Shown piece after piece: positions 45,226 through 53,720 of a DNA stretch of 64,000 nucleotides. Source of the stretch: Bacillota bacterium (lineage in GTDB: Bacteria; Bacillota; UBA4882; UBA8346); the NCBI GenBank assembly GCA_029974635.1, contig JARKQY010000056.1:1-64000 (forward strand), given 5' to 3'. The stretch's first letter is position 1, and each line of letters begins with the position of its first letter. The notes below the pieces were generated by a model that was not told the DNA's origin, did not search any database, and saw only the letters and a program-made list of their open reading frames with translations. The position numbers were made by a program, and so were the translations under genes.

Positions 45226-45816
45226 TCATTCCTGTTCATATTTCATATAAACCAGGTGGTTAATCCCGCTCTGCTTGCTGTGCTTCTGCGGAATGCGCTT
45301 GAATTCCCTGAAACCAAGTTTTTCATAGAGCTTGACAGCGGGCGTGTTGGTGTCCGCCACCTCAAGAACATAGGCGCTGTAAGGCGTAACCGCGACAATA
45401 TGCTTGATGATGGCCGAAGCGACGCCTTTGCCGCGCTGTTTCCCATCGGTGGCGACAAACTCCACCGACCCCCAGCCGGGCTCGATCAAGAAAGGATACG
45501 GGTGATTTTCCAACTCCTTTTTGAGTATCATTCCCGCGATGGTTCCTCTCATAAGTCCTAAATGGCGGCGCAATTCTCCCGGCTTCAGCCGTATGGGCGG
45601 GGTGTTTCCGTCGGTGCAGGCGGCAATCCCCGCAAGCTCGCCGTCAATGACCGCCACATAAAAGGCATCCAACAGAAACATATGGGCAAAGGCGCACGAC
45701 AGCTTTTCGGGGTCCTTTGAAAAAAACTTCAGCCACTGCATAAATCCGCCCACGAAAATAACGCTGATGTTCTTCCGGACAGTCTCTCCAAGCTCGCTTG
45801 CCCGTTTTATTTCCAT
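45226..45816 (-). CDS. GNAT family N-acetyltransferase (196 aa)
   Basis: The acetyl-CoA-binding motif A is SVEFVATDGKQRGKGVASAIIKHIV (about residues 115-140, with the R/Q-x-x-G-x-G/A core), followed by YVLEVADTNTPAVKLYEKLGFREF, the family's motif B. The N-terminal part lacks recognisable acceptor features, so the substrate is unknown. ATG 45816 is preceded by CGGAGG. It ends 17 bp before the broken hydrolase gene and was probably co-transcribed with it. Confidence 0.88.
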   Translation of the reverse strand: MEIKRASELGETVRKNISVIFVGGFMQWLKFFSKDPEKLSCAFAHMFLLDAFYVAVIDGELAGIAACTDGNTPPIRLKPGELRRHLGLMRGTIAGMILKKELENHPYPFLIEPGWGSVEFVATDGKQRGKGVASAIIKHIVAVTPYSAYVLEVADTNTPAVKLYEKLGFREFKRIPQKHSKQSGINHLVYMKYEQE

Positions 45817-45961
45817 TTCTATTCCTCCGGCAGTTTTTTCTCATAAGGCTTCAAATTTTATTATAGTTTATAAATCCAGTTTTTCAAAGGAACGCACCGA
45901 CTTTTTTCCGACCAAGAGTGTCCAGCTCCTAAAGTCAAAAGAAATTACCTGGTAATCATCG

Positions 45962-46615
45962 TTAATGTGCAGCGATAAATTTTTCTAATTCATCGTGCCA
46001 AGCCTTGGGCTCAAAGGTACCGATCTCTGTTTTCGTTCCAAACAAAAGATCAACAATATAACGTGGTTTTTTACCACCAATATACATTGCTTTGATACAT
46101 GACACGCAGTAAACCACTACCATATCACAAGGCATTTCGTCAGCGCGTTTTCTCATTTGCTCTTTTACTTGTGCGACTGGTAAAATATCATAAAAGCTAT
46201 CGCCGCAACAAATAGCTTTGGTGCGGGTATTGCTAGATTCTCTGATTGTGATATTCATTTTTACAAGCAGTTTTCTGATGGCAACTTGGACCCTTTCTTC
46301 AGTTCGAGTGGGGCAGGCATCATGAAGGGACATCTCGGCACCGTTATAATCGGGGAATGGAAATGTTTTACTCTCAGCCAATATTTCCCAAAGAGATATC
46401 GTAGTTATTCCTTCATAAAGGTCGCGGTATCTCCGATCACAGCCAGCGCAAGTATTGATGATTCGGGTGCCACTCGTGAGTTTGGGCTCATGTCTACAAC
46501 AAATAAAATGTTCTGGAATATCACCGAAATCGCTATTTAAAAAATTAAATATTTTTGTAGCTAACTCCGGTTTATATATCATCAATGCGCAACCTGGAGC
46601 ATAAACCTGTTTCAT
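45962..46615 (-). CDS. CCG-domain Fe-S protein, HdrB-like (217 aa)
   Basis: Two CCG-type cysteine motifs: ICCRHEPK...NTCAGCDRRY in the first half and HDACPTR...AICCGDSFYD...YCVSCIKAM in the second. These are the cluster-binding motifs of heterodisulfide reductase subunit B and related lactate or succinate oxidoreductase subunits. It is a stand-alone gene with no redox partner in the window, so its electron acceptor is unknown. ATG 46615 lies six bases after GGAGGG; an ATG two codons earlier is too close to that site. Confidence 0.82.
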   Translation of the reverse strand: MKQVYAPGCALMIYKPELATKIFNFLNSDFGDIPEHFICCRHEPKLTSGTRIINTCAGCDRRYRDLYEGITTISLWEILAESKTFPFPDYNGAEMSLHDACPTRTEERVQVAIRKLLVKMNITIRESSNTRTKAICCGDSFYDILPVAQVKEQMRKRADEMPCDMVVVYCVSCIKAMYIGGKKPRYIVDLLFGTKTEIGTFEPKAWHDELEKFIAAH

Positions 46616-46747
46616 CGTCATCCCTCCGAAATTCATTTCATAAATATTCTAACGGAAATGAACCCAAAAGTCTTCCGCAATTGGGATTATTGTCTACCGT
46701 CAATATCCAGTTTTCCACAAAACACTCCTTCTTCCTGCTTGCTCTGT

Positions 46748-46787
46748 GAAAAATACCGCCGTACATTTATCATGTGACGGCAGCATT
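46748..46787. terminator. Hairpin terminator after the ABC exporter genes
   Basis: GCCGT (46758-46762) and ACGGC (46777-46781) enclose a 14-base loop; T runs flank both sides, so it can act in both directions, mainly on the minus-strand ABC operon. Confidence 0.6.
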
Positions 46788-46827
46788 TTTGCATTACATT
46801 TATTGTCATCATTGGAAGATGTCTTGA

Positions 46828-49152
46828 TTACTCCACGCTTTTCAGTGATGCCACCATATCAATGCTCTTAAACTTTCCGCCCATGATATGGTTAACGAAC
46901 ACTGTAAAAGCGAGTATTAGAGCACAGCCCAGAAGAATGCTGCCAGCGGAGATGTAAGGGCGAATTTCCATATCCGCAGTTGTCGCCTGTACCAGTATCA
47001 CCCGAAGCAATCCAAAGCCGGTTATGGCGCCAAACGGCAATCCAAATATCGTAATCCAAATATTTTCACGGAGTACCAGCCTTTTCATTTCTTTTTGACG
47101 AAATCCCAAAACCTTTAATGTGGCAAGCTCGCGAATCCGTTCGTGATAGTTCATGTGGCCAAGCACCATCATAACGGCAATGGCCAGCAATCCGGCAAAG
47201 GAAATCAGGATGATTTGAAGGCTTCGCAGGCGCTCCAAAAGAATCAGCATATTGGATTCCATATCGGCTTTGGTTTCAATCAGGGAAATGCGCGGGTCGT
47301 CTTGCAGGGCGCTCAAATCCAATTTCTGTCCCCTGACCAGAAGTGTCCTGACGCTAAAAGGGAGAGAAGAAATCTTTGAAAACGCGGTCCGGCTAATATA
47401 GATTTCATCCCCAACGGGAAAATCCACAATATTGGCCACCTCAAGCGGGATTACGGTTCCATCAAGACGTTCCGCCGTAATCACGTCCCCAATCTCCGTA
47501 TCCAGCGCCTTCGCCATTCTGGGCGTGATGAGTACCCCATTGTCCGGAAACTTTACTTCCCGGCCGTCAGAACCGGTAAAATGCAGGCTGCTTTGCTGAT
47601 CATCCATCACAACCATGTAGGGATTCTGCACGCTGCCGTTGCTGCCGTAAAGATAAACGCTAAATGCCATGGCAGCGTCAATGGACTGTGCATCACGAAG
47701 TATTTCATAAATATCGGCGGCGGACTCCAAAGGAACCGGGTTTTTCAGCTTGATTTCCACGTCATGACGCATCGTTTCGTCAAATGCCTTTTTAAGCATG
47801 TCATTAATGGAGTTCGTCAATCCGAATCCGCATAAAATCAGGGAGGTTGAACCGATAATCCCAACAAGCCCCATCAGCATGCGCGCTTTGTTGCGAAACA
47901 GGTTTCTGGTGACGATTTTTCCGCTGAAGCTTAAGTTGCGCCAAAACGGCGATATTCTTTCCAGTAAAATACGGTGCCCCTGTGCAGGGGGTTTGGGTCG
48001 CATGAGCGCCGCCGGCATAATTGCGAGCGACCTTTTGCAGGAAAGGAAAGCCGCTCCACAAGTCACAACAGCAACGCACAATACCGCCCAAAAGAAGTGC
48101 GGGGAGAAAAAATCAACTCCAGTTTCCTCGATTGTGTAATAAGCGATACCCATCCTGTATAGAAACTCCGCAATCAGATTCCGGGAGATGAGCCATCCCA
48201 AAATCATGCTTGGAATGGTAATCAGGACTCCATAAAGCGCGTACCGTCCCATAATCTCTCTTTTAGGATAGCCGAGGGAGCGCAGTGTCCCTAAATGCTG
48301 GCGCTGGTTTTCCATCATCCTGCCCACGGTGATCCATGTTACAAGTGCGGCCGTCAGGAAGAAGGCTATCGGAAATAGCATCCCTATTTGCTTAATGCCC
48401 ACCAGGTCGTGCTCAATCTCGCGGCAGCTTGACTGATGCATACGGCTTAAGATATTAGCGCCGCCGAGCGTTTCCCGGATTTCCGTAATGATTTCCTCTT
48501 GGGAACGAGTCGTATCCCCATTCAAAGAAAGGATCAATTCATTATAGGGAACCTGTGGCAACGCGGAAGCGTTGATATAAGCGAAGCCGTATTTCTGGTA
48601 GTCGGGTAAGGTCAAACCCTCCGGTGCGTAATAGATGTATTCGACGTTCCGGATAATCCCTTTTATTAACCATTGCTTCTGCTGACCACCTGCGTCGAAA
48701 CTGAGAAAATCACCGGGAAAAAGTCCGTTGGCTTTGGCAAAGCGGCTATCCAGCAAAAGGGCATCGGTTTCGGTTCCGTCTAATAAACTGCCGTCCAGCA
48801 ATTCCGGGATATTGATGGTTGCCTGATCTCCGGTGGCATGCAGATACAATGTGGCATTGATCTCCCCGATAAGACCTACTTCCAGTATTTTGCGGCGTTG
48901 CGCCATCTTCACATCCGGTAAAGCCTGTATCCGTTCCAAATCGGCTTCGGAGACATCCGCCTTATAGATCCAGAAATCAGCCAGATTGGCGCGCATATAA
49001 TAGTCAGTCATGGCATTTTCCATGGTGCTTGTATACAGGTTAACACCACTGAACAACGCGATACCAAGGGTACAGATACACACGATGATAAGAAACGACC
49101 AGCGGTTTTCCCCAATATCCCGGAAAATCTTTTTTTGCAGCATAGTTACCAT
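46828..49152 (-). CDS. ABC transporter permease, FtsX/MacB family (774 aa)
   Basis: Eight to ten membrane helices: one at the N-terminus (about 18-40), a large extracytoplasmic domain (about 45-250), three helices with a first FtsX domain (about 255-375), a fourth near 415-440, a second extracytoplasmic domain and a second FtsX domain (about 640-765). This is the arrangement of the large two-FtsX exporters paired with LolD-like ATPases, which move lipids, lipoproteins or antimicrobial peptides. Its start overlaps the end of the ATPase gene. The operon is divergent from a TetR gene and carries matching operator-like sites, so it is probably drug- or peptide-inducible. Confidence 0.9.
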   Translation of the reverse strand: MVTMLQKKIFRDIGENRWSFLIIVCICTLGIALFSGVNLYTSTMENAMTDYYMRANLADFWIYKADVSEADLERIQALPDVKMAQRRKILEVGLIGEINATLYLHATGDQATINIPELLDGSLLDGTETDALLLDSRFAKANGLFPGDFLSFDAGGQQKQWLIKGIIRNVEYIYYAPEGLTLPDYQKYGFAYINASALPQVPYNELILSLNGDTTRSQEEIITEIRETLGGANILSRMHQSSCREIEHDLVGIKQIGMLFPIAFFLTAALVTWITVGRMMENQRQHLGTLRSLGYPKREIMGRYALYGVLITIPSMILGWLISRNLIAEFLYRMGIAYYTIEETGVDFFSPHFFWAVLCVAVVTCGAAFLSCKRSLAIMPAALMRPKPPAQGHRILLERISPFWRNLSFSGKIVTRNLFRNKARMLMGLVGIIGSTSLILCGFGLTNSINDMLKKAFDETMRHDVEIKLKNPVPLESAADIYEILRDAQSIDAAMAFSVYLYGSNGSVQNPYMVVMDDQQSSLHFTGSDGREVKFPDNGVLITPRMAKALDTEIGDVITAERLDGTVIPLEVANIVDFPVGDEIYISRTAFSKISSLPFSVRTLLVRGQKLDLSALQDDPRISLIETKADMESNMLILLERLRSLQIILISFAGLLAIAVMMVLGHMNYHERIRELATLKVLGFRQKEMKRLVLRENIWITIFGLPFGAITGFGLLRVILVQATTADMEIRPYISAGSILLGCALILAFTVFVNHIMGGKFKSIDMVASLKSVE

Positions 49153-49847
49153 TTGATTCCCTCCAAATCCGCGGGAGATTCCTGTACGCTTTCCCGGACC
49201 ACTTTGCCGTTTTTCATTTCAATCAGCCGGTCGGTGATCGGCGCCAAAAGAGAATTGTGCGTAATAATAATCACGGTTTTTCTCATCTTGCGGCTGATAT
49301 CGGACAAAACCCCGAGAACGGTTTGCCCTGTTTCGGTATCCAATGCGCCGGTGGGCTCGTCGCAAAGCAGCAAATCCGGGTTTTTACAGATAGCCCTCGC
49401 AATGGCGACACGTTGCTGTTCGCCGCCCGAAAGCTGGGCCGGAAAATTGTGAATCCTGTCCTTTAAGCCCACAATCCGCAGGGCCTCCTCCGGCTCCAGC
49501 GGCGATTTGCACACCTGCTTTGCCAGTTCGACATTTTCGACAGCAGTCAGATTCGGTATCAGATTATAGAACTGAAAAACGAATCCGATTTTGTAGCGCC
49601 GGTAGTCGGTCAGTTCCAAGTCGTTCATGGCAGTAATATCCTTGCCGGCGGAAAAAATTTTCCCGGATGTGACGGTTTCCATGCCGCCCAGCAGGTTCAG
49701 CACGGTACTTTTTCCTGCGCCGCTTGGACCGAGTATAATGCAAAGCTCGCCTTTTTCAACCTGGAACGATACCTGTTTTGCCGCGTGAATGGTGACTTCG
49801 CCCATCCGGTATTCCTTGCTTACCTTATCAAAGACAATCTCCGCCAT
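49146..49847 (-). CDS. ABC transporter ATP-binding protein, LolD/MacB type (233 aa)
   Basis: Complete ATPase: Walker A LGPSGAGKST, signature LSGGEQQRVAIARAI, Walker B LLLCDEPTGALD and an H-loop in VIIITHNS. It powers the FtsX-type permease whose gene overlaps it by seven bases. The gene begins about 140 bp from the divergent TetR regulator. Confidence 0.94.
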   Translation of the reverse strand: MAEIVFDKVSKEYRMGEVTIHAAKQVSFQVEKGELCIILGPSGAGKSTVLNLLGGMETVTSGKIFSAGKDITAMNDLELTDYRRYKIGFVFQFYNLIPNLTAVENVELAKQVCKSPLEPEEALRIVGLKDRIHNFPAQLSGGEQQRVAIARAICKNPDLLLCDEPTGALDTETGQTVLGVLSDISRKMRKTVIIITHNSLLAPITDRLIEMKNGKVVRESVQESPADLEGIKW

Positions 49848-49862
49848 AGCGATGCTCCTTTC

Positions 49863-49900
49863 AATATATGAACTTTATATTCTTTTATAGTTCATATATT
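49863..49900. promoter_or_regulatory. Operator-like inverted repeat in the ABC-tetR intergenic region
   Basis: AATATATGAAC (49863-49873) and GTTCATATATT (49890-49900) form an 11-bp inverted repeat. The right arm contains TATAGTTCATAT (49886-49897), which recurs at 49960-49971. It sits just upstream of the ABC operon and probably binds the TetR protein. Confidence 0.65.
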
Positions 49901-49912
49901 ACTAAAAATTCG

Positions 49913-49941
49913 TTGACTTGTCAAGCATAAAATGCTATATT
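49913..49941 (+). promoter_or_regulatory. Sigma-A-type promoter of the tetR gene
   Basis: TTGACT (49913-49918), a 17-bp spacer and TATATT (49936-49941). It lies between the inverted repeat at 49863-49900 and the second TATAGTTCATAT copy. Confidence 0.7.
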
Positions 49942-49959
49942 ATTTACACAATAGGTCTG

Positions 49960-49971
49960 TATAGTTCATAT
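49960..49971. promoter_or_regulatory. Second copy of the TATAGTTCATAT operator element
   Basis: Exact 12-bp repeat of 49886-49897, placed just downstream of the tetR promoter where a bound repressor would block its own transcription. Confidence 0.6.
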
Positions 49972-49988
49972 TTTTTGAGGTGATTTGG

Positions 49989-50594
49989 TTGGATGGATTT
50001 GAAAAAAGAAGAAATGATAAGAAAAAAGCCATCATGCAGACGGCTTTGGAACTGTTCGATCAATATGGGTTCGACAAGGTAACGGTAACCGAAATTGCGG
50101 AAAAGGCGCATGTTTCAAAGGTATCCATCTATAATTTTTTTGAGAGCAAGGACAACCTTCGACGAATCATCATCAAGGATATCTTGGATGAGAGCATTGA
50201 AAAAGTACAGGCCCTGGTTGAAAAAGAGGGAAACTTCATCGATAAAATCGAGGAATATATTCAAATCCGGACCTGGTATTATGGCAAATATAGCTTACAA
50301 TTCTTTTTTGACGCTGTTGAAAGCGATCCGGAGCTCCGGCAATACCTCGATGATTTCAGCGCCGCCAACAAACGGCTTGTAATGAAATTCATAGTTGAAG
50401 GCAAACGTTCCGGAGTTTTTTCACCGGATGCCTCCGATACCGCCATTGAGATATATATCGATATGATTCAAACGTATTTATTCCATAACAGGGAAATCCG
50501 CGACAGATTTGAACGCAATCCCCAATTGGCACAAGAGGTAAATATGCTGTTCCTGGATGGGCTGATCCGCCAAAAACGCAGTAAACACCCCTGA
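49989..50594 (+). CDS. TetR/AcrR family transcriptional regulator (201 aa)
   Basis: The N-terminal helix-turn-helix domain reads KKAIMQTALELFDQYGFDKVTVTEIAEKAHVSKVSIYNFFESKDNL, typical of TetR proteins; the C-terminal ligand domain is all-helical and unassigned. It probably represses the divergent FtsX-type ABC exporter and itself through the TATAGTTCATAT sites. TTG 49989 is preferred because GAGGTG lies six bases upstream; GTG 49980 overlaps that site. Confidence 0.9.
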   Translation: MDGFEKRRNDKKKAIMQTALELFDQYGFDKVTVTEIAEKAHVSKVSIYNFFESKDNLRRIIIKDILDESIEKVQALVEKEGNFIDKIEEYIQIRTWYYGKYSLQFFFDAVESDPELRQYLDDFSAANKRLVMKFIVEGKRSGVFSPDASDTAIEIYIDMIQTYLFHNREIRDRFERNPQLAQEVNMLFLDGLIRQKRSKHP

Positions 50595-50629
50595 TTCAAT
50601 GAAAACACTCATTACGGAGGCGACACGCA

Positions 50630-50727
50630 ATGTTTCAGCAGGCGCAAAAGGAAGGCCTACTTAAGGACTTGCCTTTCCGGGTGCTATTAACGCGATTTGG
50701 GATATGATTGCTAAAGAGGAAGTATAG
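50630..50727 (+). pseudogene. C-terminal fragment of a second TetR-type regulator
   Basis: A short frame from ATG 50630 (GGAGG upstream) gives MFQQAQKEGLLKDLPF and then breaks; the neighbouring frame continues with GAINAIWDMIAKEEV to the stop at 50727. Joined, they resemble the C-terminal helices of TetR regulators (F..G...G.LKDLP...L..AI.G.I...). One frameshift and no DNA-binding part, so a relic. It is only 35 bp downstream of the intact TetR gene. Confidence 0.5.
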
Positions 50728-50754
50728 AACCCCATAATTTAGAGGGGCTTTTTT
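50728..50754 (+). terminator. Short hairpin with T run after the tetR unit
   Basis: AACCCC pairs with GGGG(c)TT across a ten-base loop, followed by six T residues. Likely ends the tetR transcript. The rest of the gap to 50901 is AT-rich without a gene. Confidence 0.55.
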
Positions 50755-50901
50755 ATTTATATATTTTGGTATATAATTCAAATGATGGCGTGAATTTAAA
50801 TAAATCACAAATGTATTTGAAAAACATCCTAAAATACTGATCAATATTAATAATAGCCAGTCACGATGAATATGAAATTTTAACATAAAAGGAGTGTCAT
50901 T

Positions 50902-52389
50902 ATGAAAAAATATCTGGTCTTATTTCTTTCTTTACTGCTGTTTATTTCAGGATGTATGAATCCACCATCAAAGATAACCGGGCCCAAATGGACCAGCAAG
51001 TTTACCCTGCCGCTGGTAATCAGGGAAAAAAAACAGGATGGAACCACTAATTCCGAGTTTCGGCTGGATGGCGTACCCAACGGCAAAAATGAAACCGGGC
51101 CGGATTTGACTGGCGACGGTTCCGCAGCTTATGCTCCCGGGGGAGCGATTAACTTAAGCGGTGGGACCTTTGGGTGTATTGAAACAAACAGTGTATCACA
51201 GGCTATTCCATTACCAACCTCAGGCACAGTTATTGTTAATGATGAAACCACCATCGGCAATACGGCTATTTTTGCGGCAATGGATGACTATTTCGGATTT
51301 AGAACCTCCAATGCGACAATCAGGGGAGCTGAAACTATTAATAATTTACATATTACGATTTCAAACGGTTCAGCGGGAGCCGGCGGCTTGGCCATACAAG
51401 TAACCGATACTGAATCTGATATCCGGCAAGCTATAATTAATCAGGGGAGTAACAGCGCGAATATTTATCTTACCAATTTTGAATTAACCAACGGAGTCGG
51501 GATAACTTTCACCGGGACCTGTGATATTGGCGCTGGCGGCGGTTCTATCACCATTACTCTTTCAAAACTGCAAGTCAGCAATATGACCATTAAAGGTCAT
51601 ACCTTGGATTCATTCCCGAACAAGACCATCATTGTCAACGAGGAATATCAATTCGATATGAGTGAGTTAGTTGACAGTTCCATTTATATCAGCAATTGTT
51701 CCTTGACTTTCAGTATATCGAACATGCCGGATAACTTGTCCCTTGGAGCTTACTTTATTCTTGAAGCTTATGACAGCGGCAACCACCTACTTTACAGTGA
51801 ATCCCACACTACTCCTAACCCGCCGCTTGCTTTTCAAAATTCATCACAGACCATTACTCTACCATTTAACAGTAATTATAGTTATTTAAAGTTTAAGTTA
51901 GAGCGGATTGGTTTGGAAGCGGTGGATGAGGGCCGAAATATTATTATTGACGGCAATCAGGCTATTAATTTCACGGTAAGGCCGCACCTAACACTGCAAT
52001 CCCAGGTCCAGGAGATGGAAGCGACCAAAGTCGAACAATCGGTGATTCAAAGTGTCAGCCTGAATCTGAGTGTGATAAATAACACCCGGCTTGGTTTGGG
52101 GGTCAAGCTTTATTTATCTCCGCTGCCAAATCCAATGACTGATGCAAACGCCGTGGTTTTTAATTTTACAGTAAATCCGGCGGCAATACCGGGACAAGCT
52201 TTAGAAACTCGGCATACCTCATTAAGCCTCACAGCCGCCCAGATTAGTTATTTGACCGGCAGCCAAATGATTTATAATCAATTTGAGATCGTCGATCTTT
52301 CAACCGGTAAGGTTCAAGTGAATCCCTATCCGTTTTTAGAGATTCGTTCCAGCGCAACATTGGAAGTACTCATTAATAAGGAGGATTGA
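50902..52389 (+). CDS. Lipoprotein of unknown function, beta-rich (495 aa)
   Basis: Signal peptide with lipobox FISGC (Cys18), then about 475 residues rich in Asn, Ser, Thr and short beta-strands, with repeated LSLNLSVINNTRLGLGVKLYL-type segments. I recognise no named domain. It begins with KWTSKFTLPLVIREK after the lipid anchor. It is followed after three bases by an outer-membrane-barrel-like gene, so the two probably work together at the outer membrane or cell surface. The AAAGGAG site and ATG 50902 are clear. Confidence 0.75.
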   Translation: MKKYLVLFLSLLLFISGCMNPPSKITGPKWTSKFTLPLVIREKKQDGTTNSEFRLDGVPNGKNETGPDLTGDGSAAYAPGGAINLSGGTFGCIETNSVSQAIPLPTSGTVIVNDETTIGNTAIFAAMDDYFGFRTSNATIRGAETINNLHITISNGSAGAGGLAIQVTDTESDIRQAIINQGSNSANIYLTNFELTNGVGITFTGTCDIGAGGGSITITLSKLQVSNMTIKGHTLDSFPNKTIIVNEEYQFDMSELVDSSIYISNCSLTFSISNMPDNLSLGAYFILEAYDSGNHLLYSESHTTPNPPLAFQNSSQTITLPFNSNYSYLKFKLERIGLEAVDEGRNIIIDGNQAINFTVRPHLTLQSQVQEMEATKVEQSVIQSVSLNLSVINNTRLGLGVKLYLSPLPNPMTDANAVVFNFTVNPAAIPGQALETRHTSLSLTAAQISYLTGSQMIYNQFEIVDLSTGKVQVNPYPFLEIRSSATLEVLINKED

Positions 52390-52392
52390 AAA

Positions 52393-53565
52393 ATGTTCAC
52401 AAAGCACTTTGCAACATTTTTACTAATATCCGTTCTCTTGTTTTTAATTCCATCCTTGACTTTCGGATTCGGGCTGGAAAATCCCGCCGACCTGGCCGGT
52501 GAAGACACCAAATTTGAACTTGTTTTTCCCGAATTAACGTTCCAAGTTGAAAATAATCTGCTTAACATCGAATTTCTAAATGCCGATATGACTACTGAAT
52601 CCGCCAAAAGGTATTTTCTGGGGCGGATGGAGAGTGGCGTATTCAAGACCAATAATCAATTTGACTTGGGAACGCGGATCGCTATTGGGAAATTTACATT
52701 CCATACCGGATTATGGGCCCGTAGCAGTTTGAACATTATGAACGGTTTTACCGAACTATTTTTTTACGGCTATGAACCCGCTAAAAACTATAATCTTAAC
52801 GGAACCCGTGCTGACGCGCTGTTAGCGCTTTCGTGCGAACTGTCTTACGCCCGTTACATTCCACTGGAAATTAATGAGTTACAAGTCGGGGCAACCTTAC
52901 GTTTATTGGAAGGAATGGCCCTATATTACAGCGAAGTTACCGATAGCGTAATTACTACCAATGAATGGGGACAAGCCCACTACAAATTTAATGTTACCGG
53001 CTACCAAACCTCCTCGGAGAATGGTTTTCAAGGCCAAGGTCTTTTGGTGGACCTGGGAGCCAATTATCTTATGGATCAATGGAAATTTGGGGCGGTTTTA
53101 AAAAATTTGGGACCGGAAATGACCTGGAACAATGTTGATATTGTTAACAACCAATACGAAGGCGAATTTACCGGAGTCGAGGACGAGATTCAATCAACCG
53201 ACAGTAATACTGAGAGTAACAAAAACCATACGATTCGAATTCCCGTCGCCTTAGAGTTGGGCGCCGTATATAATCTCAATAAAAATCTCTCTTTCACTAT
53301 GGGACTGGGAAAAGCATTTAATGACGGCTGGGGATATTCTACCACACCGCGTCTTATAGGAGGAGTAGATTGGAAACCATTGAAATTTTTACGTTTAGCC
53401 GGTCAGCTTTCTTATCAGGGAACCCAAATTGGTATCGATACCCTCACCCAATTACGGATTTTTGCTTTTTGGGTCAATTTTGAACTGGGTTGGAACGGCG
53501 GACTGTTAATTGATAATAACACCTCCGGTATGAGAGCTTCACTATCAACCCGCTTGCATTTTTAA
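52393..53565 (+). CDS. Putative outer-membrane beta-barrel protein (390 aa)
   Basis: Signal peptide (to about residue 25, LTFG), then alternating amphipathic strands (FDLGTRIAIGKFTFHTGLWAR, LGAVYNLNKNLSFTMGLGKAF, FLRLAGQLSYQG) and a C-terminal strand ASLSTRLHF that ends in Phe, the export signal of outer-membrane barrels. The pattern resembles DUF5723/PorV-like barrels. It is directly downstream of the lipoprotein gene, with GGAGG upstream. Its presence beside spore genes supports a diderm spore former. Function unknown. Confidence 0.72.
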   Translation: MFTKHFATFLLISVLLFLIPSLTFGFGLENPADLAGEDTKFELVFPELTFQVENNLLNIEFLNADMTTESAKRYFLGRMESGVFKTNNQFDLGTRIAIGKFTFHTGLWARSSLNIMNGFTELFFYGYEPAKNYNLNGTRADALLALSCELSYARYIPLEINELQVGATLRLLEGMALYYSEVTDSVITTNEWGQAHYKFNVTGYQTSSENGFQGQGLLVDLGANYLMDQWKFGAVLKNLGPEMTWNNVDIVNNQYEGEFTGVEDEIQSTDSNTESNKNHTIRIPVALELGAVYNLNKNLSFTMGLGKAFNDGWGYSTTPRLIGGVDWKPLKFLRLAGQLSYQGTQIGIDTLTQLRIFAFWVNFELGWNGGLLIDNNTSGMRASLSTRLHF

Positions 53566-53608
53566 TAAAGAAAAAGAAAACCGAGCACTATCTTAACTGC
53601 GCACTGAC

Positions 53609-53654
53609 AAAACGCAACCGGTGGCGTATAATACATGCAACTGGTTGCGTTTTT
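53609..53654 (+). terminator. Intrinsic terminator after the barrel gene
   Basis: AAAACGCAACCGGT (53609-53622) pairs with ACTGGTTGCGTTTT (53640-53653) with one G-T pair, loop of 17, ending in a T run. The flanking A/T symmetry allows action on both strands. Confidence 0.75.
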
Positions 53655-53720
53655 AGCTTCAAAGGAGATTAAACTGCTAAAAAGTGTATCCAAGGCGCAG
53701 TTGATGAATACGGCTTCAAA

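Noticed and set aside
52326-52652. Minus-strand 108-aa frame across the lipoprotein/barrel junction
   Set aside because: Spans the ends of two well-supported plus-strand genes and has no start signals.
53655-53720. Short frame between the barrel terminator and the YitT gene
   Set aside because: An AAAGGAG site is present but only a CTG start and 16 codons follow; no support as a gene.
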